This document shows, piece by piece, positions 1-6,174 of a DNA stretch of 9,512 nt. The notes beneath the pieces were generated by a model that ran no database searches, was not told the origin of the DNA, and saw only the letters and a program-made list of their open reading frames with translations. The position numbers were made by a program, and so were the translations under genes. The stretch lies in the NCBI GenBank assembly GCA_030597945.1, contig JAUVQW010000037.1, positions 1 to 9,512 of the forward strand, written 5' to 3'. Origin of the DNA: Actinomycetes bacterium (GTDB lineage: Bacteria; Actinomycetota; Aquicultoria; CAJVYJ01). Position 1 is the stretch's first letter; each line of letters opens with the position of its first letter.

Positions 1-129
1 AGCGACGAAACAGTACCATCCAAAAAAAATGGACTATTTTCATAGCTTGTATAAATAAGATTAAAATTCAATTAAACCTATAAAAAACAAACGCTTGCTA
101 TCCCTACTAACGATCACTTGAAAGCAATA

Positions 130-157
130 TTGATCAAATGTAAGATAGGTTTCTAAT
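130..157 (+). promoter_or_regulatory. possible promoter of the two-helix membrane protein gene
   Basis: TTGATC (130-135) and TCTAAT (152-157) are separated by 16 bases, matching the -35 and -10 consensus at 4 and 5 of 6 positions. The start codon lies 21 bases beyond. The surrounding 1-178 is AT-rich and holds no gene I can support. AT-rich DNA produces such matches by chance, so this is tentative. TTGATCAA (130-137) is also a perfect 8-bp palindrome. Confidence 0.25.
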
Positions 158-178
158 TTAAATGGTTAGGGCTAAAAG

Positions 179-922
179 ATGAAAGAAAACAGATGGTTAA
201 TTAACTTCGGACTTATCTTACTTATTATCTCACTTGTACTCTTTTACATTCATTTTCTTATTTTTGACGATCTTCATCATATTCTTGTCTTTGGAGCCCA
301 CGATATCGCCTTCTTGCCTCTTGAAGTACTACTGGTTACCCTGATAATTCATCAATTGTTAGAAAGTAGAGAGAAAAAATCCCGGCTAAGTAAAATGAAT
401 ATGGTTATCGGCTCCTTCTATAGCGAAGTGGGAAAAACACTCCTTACATATCTTTCCGATCAAGATCCAAATCTGGATAGAGTCCAAGAGCAACTTTGTG
501 TCGGTGGAAATTGCACTGACAAAGAATTTAACTCTTTTACTAAGACTTTAAAAGAATTGGAGTACAAGATAAATATAGACATGATGGATCTGGATTATCT
601 AAGAGGCCTCCTTTTGGAAAATAAGGATTTTATGCTGCGTTTGCTAGAAAACCCCAATATTTTTGAACATGAAAACTTTACAGAGCTCCTCTTTGCCACT
701 TTTCATATGACGGAAGAATTTAAGGCAAGAGCTGAATTTAGCGATCTTCCCGAGACTGATCTAATCCATCTTGAGGGTGATATAAATAGAGTCTACGGCC
801 TTCTCGTCCATCGTTGGTTGGATTATATGAAACATGTGAAAAGTAACCATCCTTACCTCTTCTCTCTCTACATCAGGACAAATCCCTTCAATGAGCATGC
901 GTCACCGATCGTAAAAGTATAA
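179..922 (+). CDS. two-helix membrane protein of unknown function
   Basis: I do not recognise a named family. The 247-residue protein has two hydrophobic helices near its N terminus (about residues 8-29 and 36-60), joined by a short His- and Asp-containing loop (DDLHH, residues 30-34). A basic stretch follows (ESREKKSRL, 62-70), which by the positive-inside rule puts the long C-terminal part in the cytoplasm. That part (about 70-247) is polar, rich in Leu and Glu, and probably alpha-helical. It has only two cysteines, C107 and C112, in a short CVGGNC segment. No catalytic motif is visible. The ATG is the only sensible start: the ATG at 162 is out of frame and closes after six codons. Only a weak TTAGGG-like site precedes the start. 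The gene stands alone, with a palindromic terminator about 20 bases after its stop. It looks like a conserved hypothetical protein, perhaps a sensor or scaffold, but this is a guess. Confidence 0.85.
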   Translation: MKENRWLINFGLILLIISLVLFYIHFLIFDDLHHILVFGAHDIAFLPLEVLLVTLIIHQLLESREKKSRLSKMNMVIGSFYSEVGKTLLTYLSDQDPNLDRVQEQLCVGGNCTDKEFNSFTKTLKELEYKINIDMMDLDYLRGLLLENKDFMLRLLENPNIFEHENFTELLFATFHMTEEFKARAEFSDLPETDLIHLEGDINRVYGLLVHRWLDYMKHVKSNHPYLFSLYIRTNPFNEHASPIVKV

Positions 923-942
923 AATAAAAATTTTTGTAAATG

Positions 943-967
943 AGCTAGCATGCTAGCTGGCTTTTTT
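943..967 (+). terminator. rho-independent terminator with perfect palindrome
   Basis: AGCTAGCATGCTAGCT (943-958) is a perfect 16-bp palindrome that can fold as a 6-bp stem with a CATG loop. It is followed by GGC and a run of six T (962-967). It lies 21 bases after the stop codon at 922, so it most likely ends that transcript. The opposite strand has an A/T-rich stretch (AAAATTTTTG) rather than a clean T run, so action in both directions is less likely. Confidence 0.65.
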
Positions 968-995
968 CTCACTTTTAATAAAAATTTGACTTCAT

Positions 996-1024
996 GTGAC
1001 ACAAAAACTTTCCAAGAGTATAAT
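996..1024 (+). promoter_or_regulatory. sigma-70-type promoter for the small-protein/TfoX operon
   Basis: GTGACA (996-1001, 5 of 6 to TTGACA) is followed after exactly 17 bases by a perfect TATAAT (1019-1024). Transcription should begin near 1031, giving a leader of about 45 bases before the ATG at 1076. The previous gene has its own terminator at 943-967, so this promoter probably starts a new unit covering 1076-2176. The nearby TTGACT (986-991) is 27 bases from TATAAT and is therefore not the -35. Confidence 0.7.
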
Positions 1025-1075
1025 CACAGGTGATCATTGTTTCGTGATTAATTGATTGAACGGAAGTGCATTTTT

Positions 1076-1204
1076 ATGGAAATCGTGACCGGTATTGCCA
1101 TCGGTTTGATCATCTCGCTCGTTATTGTAGGCGTAAATAAGGCGTCGAAAAAGAAACGCGGCCAAGAAGATAAGGCGCAAGCCTACTATAGCGACAGACG
1201 CTGA
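1076..1204 (+). CDS. 42-aa single-helix membrane small protein
   Basis: This short reading frame runs from ATG to TGA and encodes 42 residues. Residues 3-20 (IVTGIAIGLIISLVIVGV) form one hydrophobic helix. A strongly basic segment (NKASKKKRG, 21-29) follows, then a polar tail ending SDRR. The positive-inside rule predicts an outside N terminus and a cytoplasmic tail. A GGAAG site (1062-1066) lies 9 bases before the ATG, and the promoter at 996-1024 is just upstream. The TfoX-domain gene begins 20 bases after the stop, so the two are probably co-transcribed. The body looks richer in G+C than its surroundings, which favours coding. I do not recognise a family. It may be a small regulator or accessory subunit at the membrane. 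Reality as a gene rests on signals and composition only. Confidence 0.6.
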   Translation: MEIVTGIAIGLIISLVIVGVNKASKKKRGQEDKAQAYYSDRR

Positions 1205-1224
1205 CAAATTGTTTAAGGAATAAT

Positions 1225-1539
1225 GTGGCTGTAGATAAAGAATATATCGACTGGGTTATGGAGCTTCTAAGCCCAGCCGGAGACATTACTACCCGTGCAA
1301 TGTTCGGAGGGTATGGTGTGTTTGAGGGCGGATTAATGTTTGCTCTTGTCTCCAAAGAACCAAGTCTCTATTTCAAGGCAGACGAAACAAATGTCAGTTT
1401 TTTTGAAGAGGCAAAAAGCAAACGCTATAAACCGATGCCCTATTACGAGGTACCTGCCGATATATTAGAAGATTCTGATAAATTATCTGTTTGGGCTAAG
1501 AGATCAATAGAAGTAGCAAAAAAAACCTCAAAAAAATAA
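1225..1539 (+). CDS. TfoX/Sxy N-terminal domain protein
   Basis: The 104-residue protein is a stand-alone TfoX N-terminal domain, the fold named after the Haemophilus/E. coli competence regulator Sxy/TfoX. Visible family marks in order are RAMFGGYG (24-31), the MFALV strand (38-42), LYFK (48-51) and MPYYEVP (71-77), then a C-terminal helix ending in a Lys-rich tail. The length is normal for one-domain members. These lack the C-terminal half of classical TfoX, so a competence role must not be assumed; most such proteins have no known function. The start is GTG, chosen because AAGGA (1215-1219) sits at good distance; the overlapping ATG at 1223 is out of frame. It lies 20 bases after the small membrane protein and 16 bases before the next gene, suggesting one transcript from the promoter at 996-1024. 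Confidence 0.93.
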   Translation: MAVDKEYIDWVMELLSPAGDITTRAMFGGYGVFEGGLMFALVSKEPSLYFKADETNVSFFEEAKSKRYKPMPYYEVPADILEDSDKLSVWAKRSIEVAKKTSKK

Positions 1540-1555
1540 AGGAGCGCAAATAGAC

Positions 1556-2176
1556 TTGGTTCCTCAGGAGAAATCAAAAGGAAAACGAAAAAAATGGCCA
1601 TATATACTTCTGGGAGTAGCTGGCGTCATAATTATTTTCTTGGGTCTTATCGGTATTCTCCCTGGTACTAACAGACCTAGAGATCTTGATGTCAAATATT
1701 CAAATGATGATTACGTAGATGCACAGTCGAAGATAGAGCCCTCTCTTGATAATCTTGGCAGTATTATACCTAACATCGGAATCGATGATCTGGGAAATCT
1801 AAATTACAATGTGACGTTTAGCGAGGCAGAAGTAAGCGCTCTTATCAATGAGACGGATTCTTCTATGCCCTTTAATGATATTCTAGTAAGAATTAACGAA
1901 GATGGCTCTTTGGAAGCTTCAGGGATGATGGATATCGGCAACATCTCACTTCCAGTTTATTTAAAAGGTGGCGGAGAGATAGTCTCAAATAACGCTAATT
2001 TTTCAATTGAAGATTTTAGGGTTGGCAGCCTTCCCGTACCTGCCTTTATTCGAAACCGCGGAGTAGATCTTATAAACTCTTCCATTAATGAACAGCTAAA
2101 TAGCAATGGTGATATTCGACCAAGCGAAGTCACTTTTTCCAAAGGGAAGATCCATTTTTCCATTTCTAGAAAGTAG
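1556..2176 (+). CDS. membrane-anchored extracytoplasmic protein, unknown function
   Basis: The 206-residue product begins with a Lys/Arg-rich segment (KSKGKRKKWP, 6-15), then one hydrophobic helix (about 15-36). About 170 residues follow that should lie outside the membrane. That part alternates short strand-like segments, for example FSEAEVSALIN and LEASGMMDIGNISLPVYLKGG, and closes with LPVPAFI and VDLINSSINEQL. The pattern of an N-terminal anchor, a FSEAEVSALIN-like helix and repeated strands recalls YpmS/LmeA-type lipid-binding (TULIP-like) proteins, but similarity is only in outline and I would not assign it. The start is TTG, with GGAG (1541-1544) 11 bases upstream. No ATG or GTG precedes the helix in frame, so TTG is required to keep it. 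It is the last gene of the unit from 1076. Confidence 0.8.
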   Translation: MVPQEKSKGKRKKWPYILLGVAGVIIIFLGLIGILPGTNRPRDLDVKYSNDDYVDAQSKIEPSLDNLGSIIPNIGIDDLGNLNYNVTFSEAEVSALINETDSSMPFNDILVRINEDGSLEASGMMDIGNISLPVYLKGGGEIVSNNANFSIEDFRVGSLPVPAFIRNRGVDLINSSINEQLNSNGDIRPSEVTFSKGKIHFSISRK

Positions 2177-2207
2177 AAAAGAGCTTTTAAATCTCGAATC
2201 TACTTTC
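2169..2207. repeat. inverted repeat spanning a stop codon
   Basis: GAAAGTAGA (2169-2177) and TCTACTTTC (2199-2207) are perfect 9-bp inverted arms around a 21-base loop. The loop itself contains AAAAG-AG-CTTTT. The left arm overlaps the TAG stop (2174-2176) of the upstream gene. No T run follows either arm, so it is not a classical terminator. It is the only structure in the gap between two converging genes (2177-2271) and could slow or end transcription from either side. Confidence 0.4.
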
Positions 2208-2271
2208 AATATCAATTTACTAATATGCCTTTTTTAGACAGCCAGAATACAGAAACTTTTTAGAAGTAATT

Positions 2272-3693
2272 TTATTTCGCATCAGGTACTATTTTTTGCT
2301 TAGCAAAACCTTTTCTCGGTATTAGCTCCCATGAACTAATTTTTATAAATAATAGCGCCCTCAATCTTATAAATGCCAGAAGTTGCCTGAAGCCAAAATT
2401 CTCAACAAATGCAAAAAAAATGAGTTTTCCGACATCTGTCCATTTCTCATAACGATTAAAATCATATTCTTCTATAAAAAGCGCTCCAATCGAAAGCAGG
2501 GTGCCAAACAAAATGGAAGCTACAATAAACAAGAGTAGTAGGGGTGCCGTATAGAAGCCGGTAAGAAAGGCGACGAGAAAAAGAAGGAACCCTCCGATTT
2601 CAAAGATCGGTCCAAGAAGCTCAAAAATTAGAAAATAGGGAAGAGCAAGCATCCCTATTCGTCCGTATTTAGGATTAAATATCATTTTCCTGTTCATTCT
2701 AATAGTTTCAAATAACCCCTTATGCCATCTCTCTCTCTGACGAAAAAGCATCTTAAGATTCTCCGGTGCCTCCGTCCAACATATGGGATCGGCGACAAAT
2801 TTTATCTGATATTTCCTCTTTTTCTCTCTAAATATTCGGTGCATCCTTACTACAAGTTCGGCGTCCTCGCCTATCGTATCTACCCTATAACCACCGACTT
2901 CCATGACAGCTGCTTTTCTAAAAAGGCCAAATGCACCGGAGATAATAAGAAGGGAGTTCATGGCAGACCAACCGCTGCGACCCGTTAAAAAAGCTCTCAA
3001 ATACTCGATAATCTGAAAATTAGCAATCAAACTTCGAGGTGTTCTAACCTTTTTTATCTCTCCCTCAGTGATCTCGCTTCCATTAGCTACTCTTACAATG
3101 CCGCCAACAGCGACCACCTCGGTGGAGTCTAAGAGCGGCTTTACCATTCTAACTAACGCATTATTTTCAATAATCGTATCTGCATCGATAGCGCAGTACA
3201 ATTGAAACTTAGAGAAATTGAGACCGGCATTCAAGGCATCTGCTTTATTACCACAGCTCTTCTTGTTGATCACAAAGAGATTTGAAACATCCATTGATGA
3301 ATAGGTACTGTGTACCGGCTCCGTCTTAAGCGTTTGCTGAAAGACTGCGTTCGATCTGATCAGATTAAATTCGTCTCTTAAGAGATTAAAGGTTCCATCC
3401 GTAGAGCCATCATTTATTACGATGATCTCAAACTTCGGATAATTTAATTTTAAAAGCGCCTTCACATTATCTATTATTGTCTGTTCTTCATTGCATGCTG
3501 GAACTAAGATCGAAATAGGAAGTGTACTTTTAGATCTTGAAATTATCTCAGCTCCGGAAAATGGTTTTCTTCTAAAATATTTAATTATAGAATTTAAGCC
3601 TATTATAAAAAGGATTACGTAAGATAGATTGACTAAGAAGAAATAGGCAATGATTACGATTTCGACCATTTTGAAATATGACTCAAAATTCAC
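2272..3693 (-). CDS. processive-type family 2 membrane glycosyltransferase
   Basis: This 473-residue enzyme should build a polysaccharide from nucleotide sugars at the cytoplasmic face of the membrane, like the cellulose/hyaluronan/poly-GlcNAc synthase group. One helix (about 11-33) precedes the GT-A domain. Motifs in order are VPACNEE (64-70), VINDGSTDGT (92-101), NKADALNAGL (149-158), AIDADT with the metal-binding DAD (168-173), GEDAEL with the likely catalytic base D277 (275-280), and RQRERW (318-323), which contains the Q-x-x-R-W signature of processive enzymes. Several helices follow (about 346-455). The sugar and product cannot be read from the sequence. The start is GTG, with AGGTGGGA (3698-3705) upstream, and lies one base past the stop of the HEAT gene, so translation is probably coupled. 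An ATG at residue 9 is a less likely start. No PilZ domain is attached. Confidence 0.95.
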   Translation of the reverse strand: MNFESYFKMVEIVIIAYFFLVNLSYVILFIIGLNSIIKYFRRKPFSGAEIISRSKSTLPISILVPACNEEQTIIDNVKALLKLNYPKFEIIVINDGSTDGTFNLLRDEFNLIRSNAVFQQTLKTEPVHSTYSSMDVSNLFVINKKSCGNKADALNAGLNFSKFQLYCAIDADTIIENNALVRMVKPLLDSTEVVAVGGIVRVANGSEITEGEIKKVRTPRSLIANFQIIEYLRAFLTGRSGWSAMNSLLIISGAFGLFRKAAVMEVGGYRVDTIGEDAELVVRMHRIFREKKRKYQIKFVADPICWTEAPENLKMLFRQRERWHKGLFETIRMNRKMIFNPKYGRIGMLALPYFLIFELLGPIFEIGGFLLFLVAFLTGFYTAPLLLLFIVASILFGTLLSIGALFIEEYDFNRYEKWTDVGKLIFFAFVENFGFRQLLAFIRLRALLFIKISSWELIPRKGFAKQKIVPDAK

Positions 3694-3694
3694 T

Positions 3695-4918
3695 CTATCC
3701 CACCTTTTGGAATAAGGGCCCAGTCGTCTCTTTTTCTTTATTTCGATCTTTTTGACCTATTGAATCAAATCGAGTAGCCATTGAAGTCTTTGAAATCACG
3801 TTATCAAAATCGAATAATATAGTCTGGGCATTTTCTGCTTCTTTTCTATCGTCTGAGAATGCAAGTAGTGAAAATTTTGTAATAGCGCCATTGGATTCCA
3901 GCTCCGCCGCCGACATTTCTCTGGCAAACTTATCAACCGACTTTAGCATCTCGATCAACGCATATTCGCCTTCAATGCCTAATTCGGATAAAGAGCGCCC
4001 TGAATTTTTCCTAACCCCCCACTCTTCGTCCCTAATAAGTTCTTTAAGAAATTTTATTGAGCTAGGATGCCCGAAATATCCGAGTGCCTTGGCAGCCATC
4101 GCTCTTACCGGCCAAGCATCGTCACTCGCTAGATTTTGGATATGGGCAAGACAGGACATGGCTTTAAGTTTACCCAGCGACTCGGTCGCTTTTGATCTTA
4201 AATCTATATTGTCCGAATCAAGCAAGTAGAGAAGAAGGGGAATCGCTCGCTCATCGCCAATATCGCCTAATAGCTTAACAACTTGGACTTTTATAGAGTT
4301 ACTGCCATTAATCAATATCTTATTAAGATATGGGACGGCATCATTACCGACATTCTCTATTAACGAGATTATCATCGATTGTTTTGCCAGATGCGGATCG
4401 TTCAATAATCCAACAAGCACTTTTATCGCTACATCGCCTCCGATGTTTCCTAAAGCTCTAGCAGAAGAGGCTGCCACGATATCCGAGCGTTCGCGAAGCG
4501 CTTTTACTATAACATCCACTGTTTCCTCGATTTTAAAATCTCCTAGTGTATCAATAGCTCTGGCTCGAGTAATATGATTTGAACTCAAGGCTCCGGCAAA
4601 ATAAAACTCAGCAAGGCCAATCTCTCTAAATAGCCACAATATCCTCTTTTCTCTTCTTTCACTCGATGTCTCCTCGATACATTCTAAAAGCGCCTTCTTT
4701 ATCGGTCCTCTATCAGCAATGACTTCTGTTTTGTTGAGCAAAAGGATCCCCTTGCCTTTAGAATTCAAGGTATCCTTTAACATCTTCTTATATTTAGCGA
4801 CCTTATTTAGGTATTGGCGATAAGAATACTCACGGCGCATCCTTTTGACGACTATCCCTAGAATAAGCAAAATATCTCCAAAGATGATAAATGCTATCGA
4901 TAATTTTATTAAAAACAT
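3695..4918 (-). CDS. membrane-anchored HEAT-repeat protein
   Basis: From ATG at 4918 the protein has 407 residues. A hydrophobic helix (about 2-24) is followed by KRMRREYSYRQY, so the bulk should face the cytoplasm. From about residue 70 to 335 it is a string of HEAT/PBS-lyase-type helical repeats with recurring units such as ARALGNIGGDVAIKVLVGLL, VVKLLGDIGDERAIPLLLYL, ATESLGKLKAMSCLAHI and AKALGYFGHPSSIKFLKELI, spaced about 30 residues. Such repeats bind partner proteins and have no catalysis of their own. The tail is polar and charged. It is the first gene of a pair with the glycosyltransferase, with one base between stop and next start, so it is a likely scaffold or regulator of that enzyme (inference). 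The frame extends upstream to a TTG at 4933, but that has no Shine-Dalgarno site, while GAGGA precedes the ATG. Confidence 0.9.
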   Translation of the reverse strand: MFLIKLSIAFIIFGDILLILGIVVKRMRREYSYRQYLNKVAKYKKMLKDTLNSKGKGILLLNKTEVIADRGPIKKALLECIEETSSERREKRILWLFREIGLAEFYFAGALSSNHITRARAIDTLGDFKIEETVDVIVKALRERSDIVAASSARALGNIGGDVAIKVLVGLLNDPHLAKQSMIISLIENVGNDAVPYLNKILINGSNSIKVQVVKLLGDIGDERAIPLLLYLLDSDNIDLRSKATESLGKLKAMSCLAHIQNLASDDAWPVRAMAAKALGYFGHPSSIKFLKELIRDEEWGVRKNSGRSLSELGIEGEYALIEMLKSVDKFAREMSAAELESNGAITKFSLLAFSDDRKEAENAQTILFDFDNVISKTSMATRFDSIGQKDRNKEKETTGPLFQKVG

Positions 4919-4922
4919 CCCA

Positions 4923-4927
4923 TCCTC
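4923..4927 (-). promoter_or_regulatory. ribosome binding site deciding the HEAT gene start
   Basis: GAGGA on the minus strand lies four bases before the ATG at 4918. The longer frame starting with TTG at 4933 has no purine-rich site upstream and would place this GAGGA inside its own codons 3-4. The ATG start is therefore preferred, although four bases is a slightly short spacer. Confidence 0.55.
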
Positions 4928-5089
4928 AAACAATTAGACAGCTTTTATTTTTATCGACATAATTGGACAATATCTCGAGGTGAATTGCTCAGTTTAGCTA
5001 CTAATTTTAACTAATCGTTTTCAGATTAATTCAACTTTTTCACAAGTTCAAGCCGCCCTTGATATCTTTTTTTCGACCAAGAATCTAAA

Positions 5090-5118
5090 TTGCTTTCGTA
5101 TTCTATGATATAAATAAT
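5090..5118 (+). promoter_or_regulatory. weak candidate promoter of the TPR gene
   Basis: TTGCTT (5090-5095) and AATAAT (5113-5118) are 17 bases apart. The -10 match is 5 of 6 and the -35 only 3 of 6. The GTCGATAAAA element follows at once. The region is very AT-rich, so other placements are possible. Confidence 0.25.
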
Positions 5119-5163
5119 AAGTCGATAAAATATCTTTAGACCTTAGGGACGGGCCATTAATTA

Positions 5164-6174
5164 ATGAATAAGAAAATCATCATTATCATTGCTTTTGCGT
5201 TTACATTTTTAACCATATCAATCAGTACATACTTCCTTTTTTTCTTTGAAAATACTGCAACTTATATAAGGGATGGTAAAAATAGCCTTACCACTGGAGA
5301 CTATGAAGAAGCTGTAATCTCTTTTAGTAAGGCCGTAAAGAGAAGTCCAAATAATGCTACCGCTTTAAGCGGCCACGGCATTTCTCTTAATTGGCTAGGT
5401 AGATTTGATGAGAGCCTCAAATCTCTTAGCAAAGCGGTAAAACTGGAACCTGAGAATGAAGATATTTGGCTAAGCAAGGGTTATTCCGAGTCAAATACAG
5501 GTGACTACGAAGAGGCAAAAAAGTCTTTCGATAAAGTTTTAAAGCTTGATCCCGACAATACCTATGCGCTATCCGAAAAAGGCTGGGTTCTCTATGAATC
5601 AGGTAATAACGAGGAAGCTACTAAAGTCTTTAATGATCTTATAGATATCGATCCGAAAAATGCAATTGCCTATGCAGGTATTGCTGCCATCCACCTATGG
5701 GTCGAAGATTTTGATAAAGCATTAGTATCGAGTGAGGCTTCGCTGAAGGTAGAACCTGGTTATGCTTTTGCTTGGCTTACCAAAGGCGGCGCATTAATAG
5801 GACTGGATAGAGATGATGAGGCACTTGAAGCCTTTGATGAAGCATTAAAAAACGATCCCAAAGACCCTTATGCTTTTACCAGCAAAGCTGCGGCTCTAAG
5901 TAATCTTGGCCGCTCCAATGAGGCACTTGAAGCCTTTGATGAAGCTTTGTCTTTAGACCCCGCTTATTCCCTTGGATGGCTAGGTAAAGGTATAGTCTTA
6001 AAAAAGATAAATAAAGACCAAGAAGCACTTGATGCTTTTGATAAAGTCGGTGACAAAGAAAGCGAACTATGGTCAACAGCTCAAAAAACGAAGGGAACCA
6101 TCCTTGAGAAAATGGGAAGGCTAAATGAAGCTAACCAAGCATTTGCAATTGCCGAATCTATTAATGATAATTAA
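5164..6174 (+). CDS. membrane-anchored TPR-repeat protein
   Basis: The 336-residue protein starts with MNKK and a hydrophobic helix (about 4-28), which may act as an uncleaved anchor or signal peptide, placing the rest outside the cytoplasm. The rest is tetratricopeptide repeats in register every 34 residues: about 33-66, 67-100, 101-134, 135-168, 169-202, 203-236, 237-270 and 271-304, plus a partial last one. Typical signatures are GDYEEAVISFSKAVKRSP, GDYEEAKKSFDKVLKLDP and DDEALEAFDEALKNDP. TPR arrays hold protein complexes together; there is no enzyme domain. Repeats 6 and 7 share 28 identical bases, a sign of recent duplication. The ATG has only a poor Shine-Dalgarno site (AGGGA about 15 bases upstream). 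It is divergent from the HEAT/glycosyltransferase pair and overlaps the downstream lipoprotein gene. Extracytoplasmic TPR proteins serve in several polysaccharide export systems, which fits but does not prove a shared role. Confidence 0.92.
   Translation: MNKKIIIIIAFAFTFLTISISTYFLFFFENTATYIRDGKNSLTTGDYEEAVISFSKAVKRSPNNATALSGHGISLNWLGRFDESLKSLSKAVKLEPENEDIWLSKGYSESNTGDYEEAKKSFDKVLKLDPDNTYALSEKGWVLYESGNNEEATKVFNDLIDIDPKNAIAYAGIAAIHLWVEDFDKALVSSEASLKVEPGYAFAWLTKGGALIGLDRDDEALEAFDEALKNDPKDPYAFTSKAAALSNLGRSNEALEAFDEALSLDPAYSLGWLGKGIVLKKINKDQEALDAFDKVGDKESELWSTAQKTKGTILEKMGRLNEANQAFAIAESINDN
5816..5945 (+). repeat. 28-bp direct repeats one TPR unit apart
   Basis: Identical 28-base segments lie at 5816-5843 and 5918-5945 within the TPR gene. 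Their offset is 102 bases, exactly 34 codons or one TPR unit. Both encode the same EALEAFDEA helix-B segment. Identity at synonymous positions points to recent duplication or gene conversion of one repeat. Confidence 0.85.
6115..6120 (+). promoter_or_regulatory. ribosome binding site inside the TPR gene
   Basis: GGAAGG lies four bases before the ATG at 6125, inside the coding sequence of the TPR gene. It supports the longer form of the lipoprotein. It also encodes TPR residues (MGRL), so its match may be fortuitous. Confidence 0.4.

Larger units (their letters stand above)
4919..5163. promoter_or_regulatory. divergent control region with paired GTCGATAAAA
   Basis: This gap separates the leftward HEAT/glycosyltransferase pair from the rightward TPR/lipoprotein pair. 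GTCGATAAAA occurs on the plus strand at 5121-5130 (33 bases before the ATG at 5164) and on the minus strand at 4958-4949 (30 bases before the ATG at 4918). Each copy points toward its gene. The core GTCGATAA differs at one base from the sigma-28 -10 box GCCGATAA, but no TAAA lies 14-16 bases upstream of either copy. A shared operator or a variant -10 are both possible. A small hairpin, TCAAG-ccgcc-CTTGA (5048-5062), followed by seven T (5067-5073), lies between them. Confidence 0.35.

Noticed and set aside
986..1024. TTGACT as the -35 for TATAAT at 1019
   Set aside because: The spacer would be 27 bases; GTGACA at 996 with a 17-base spacer is the better partner.
1456..1469. GCCGATATATTAGA inside the TfoX-domain gene, identical to the -10 area of the sigma-28-type promoter at 9128
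   Set aside because: No TAAA lies 14-16 bases upstream (the nearest is 24 away) and the bases encode conserved Pro-Ala-Asp-Ile-Leu; a 14-base match in this window can occur by chance.
2722..2988. Open frame on the plus strand opposite the glycosyltransferase
   Set aside because: It is the mirror of strongly conserved GT2 motifs and has no ribosome site or recognisable protein features; the same holds for the other antisense frames in the window.
5048..5073. Hairpin TCAAG-ccgcc-CTTGA followed by seven T as a terminator
   Set aside because: The stem is only five base pairs, the T run starts four bases later, and no plus-strand gene ends nearby.
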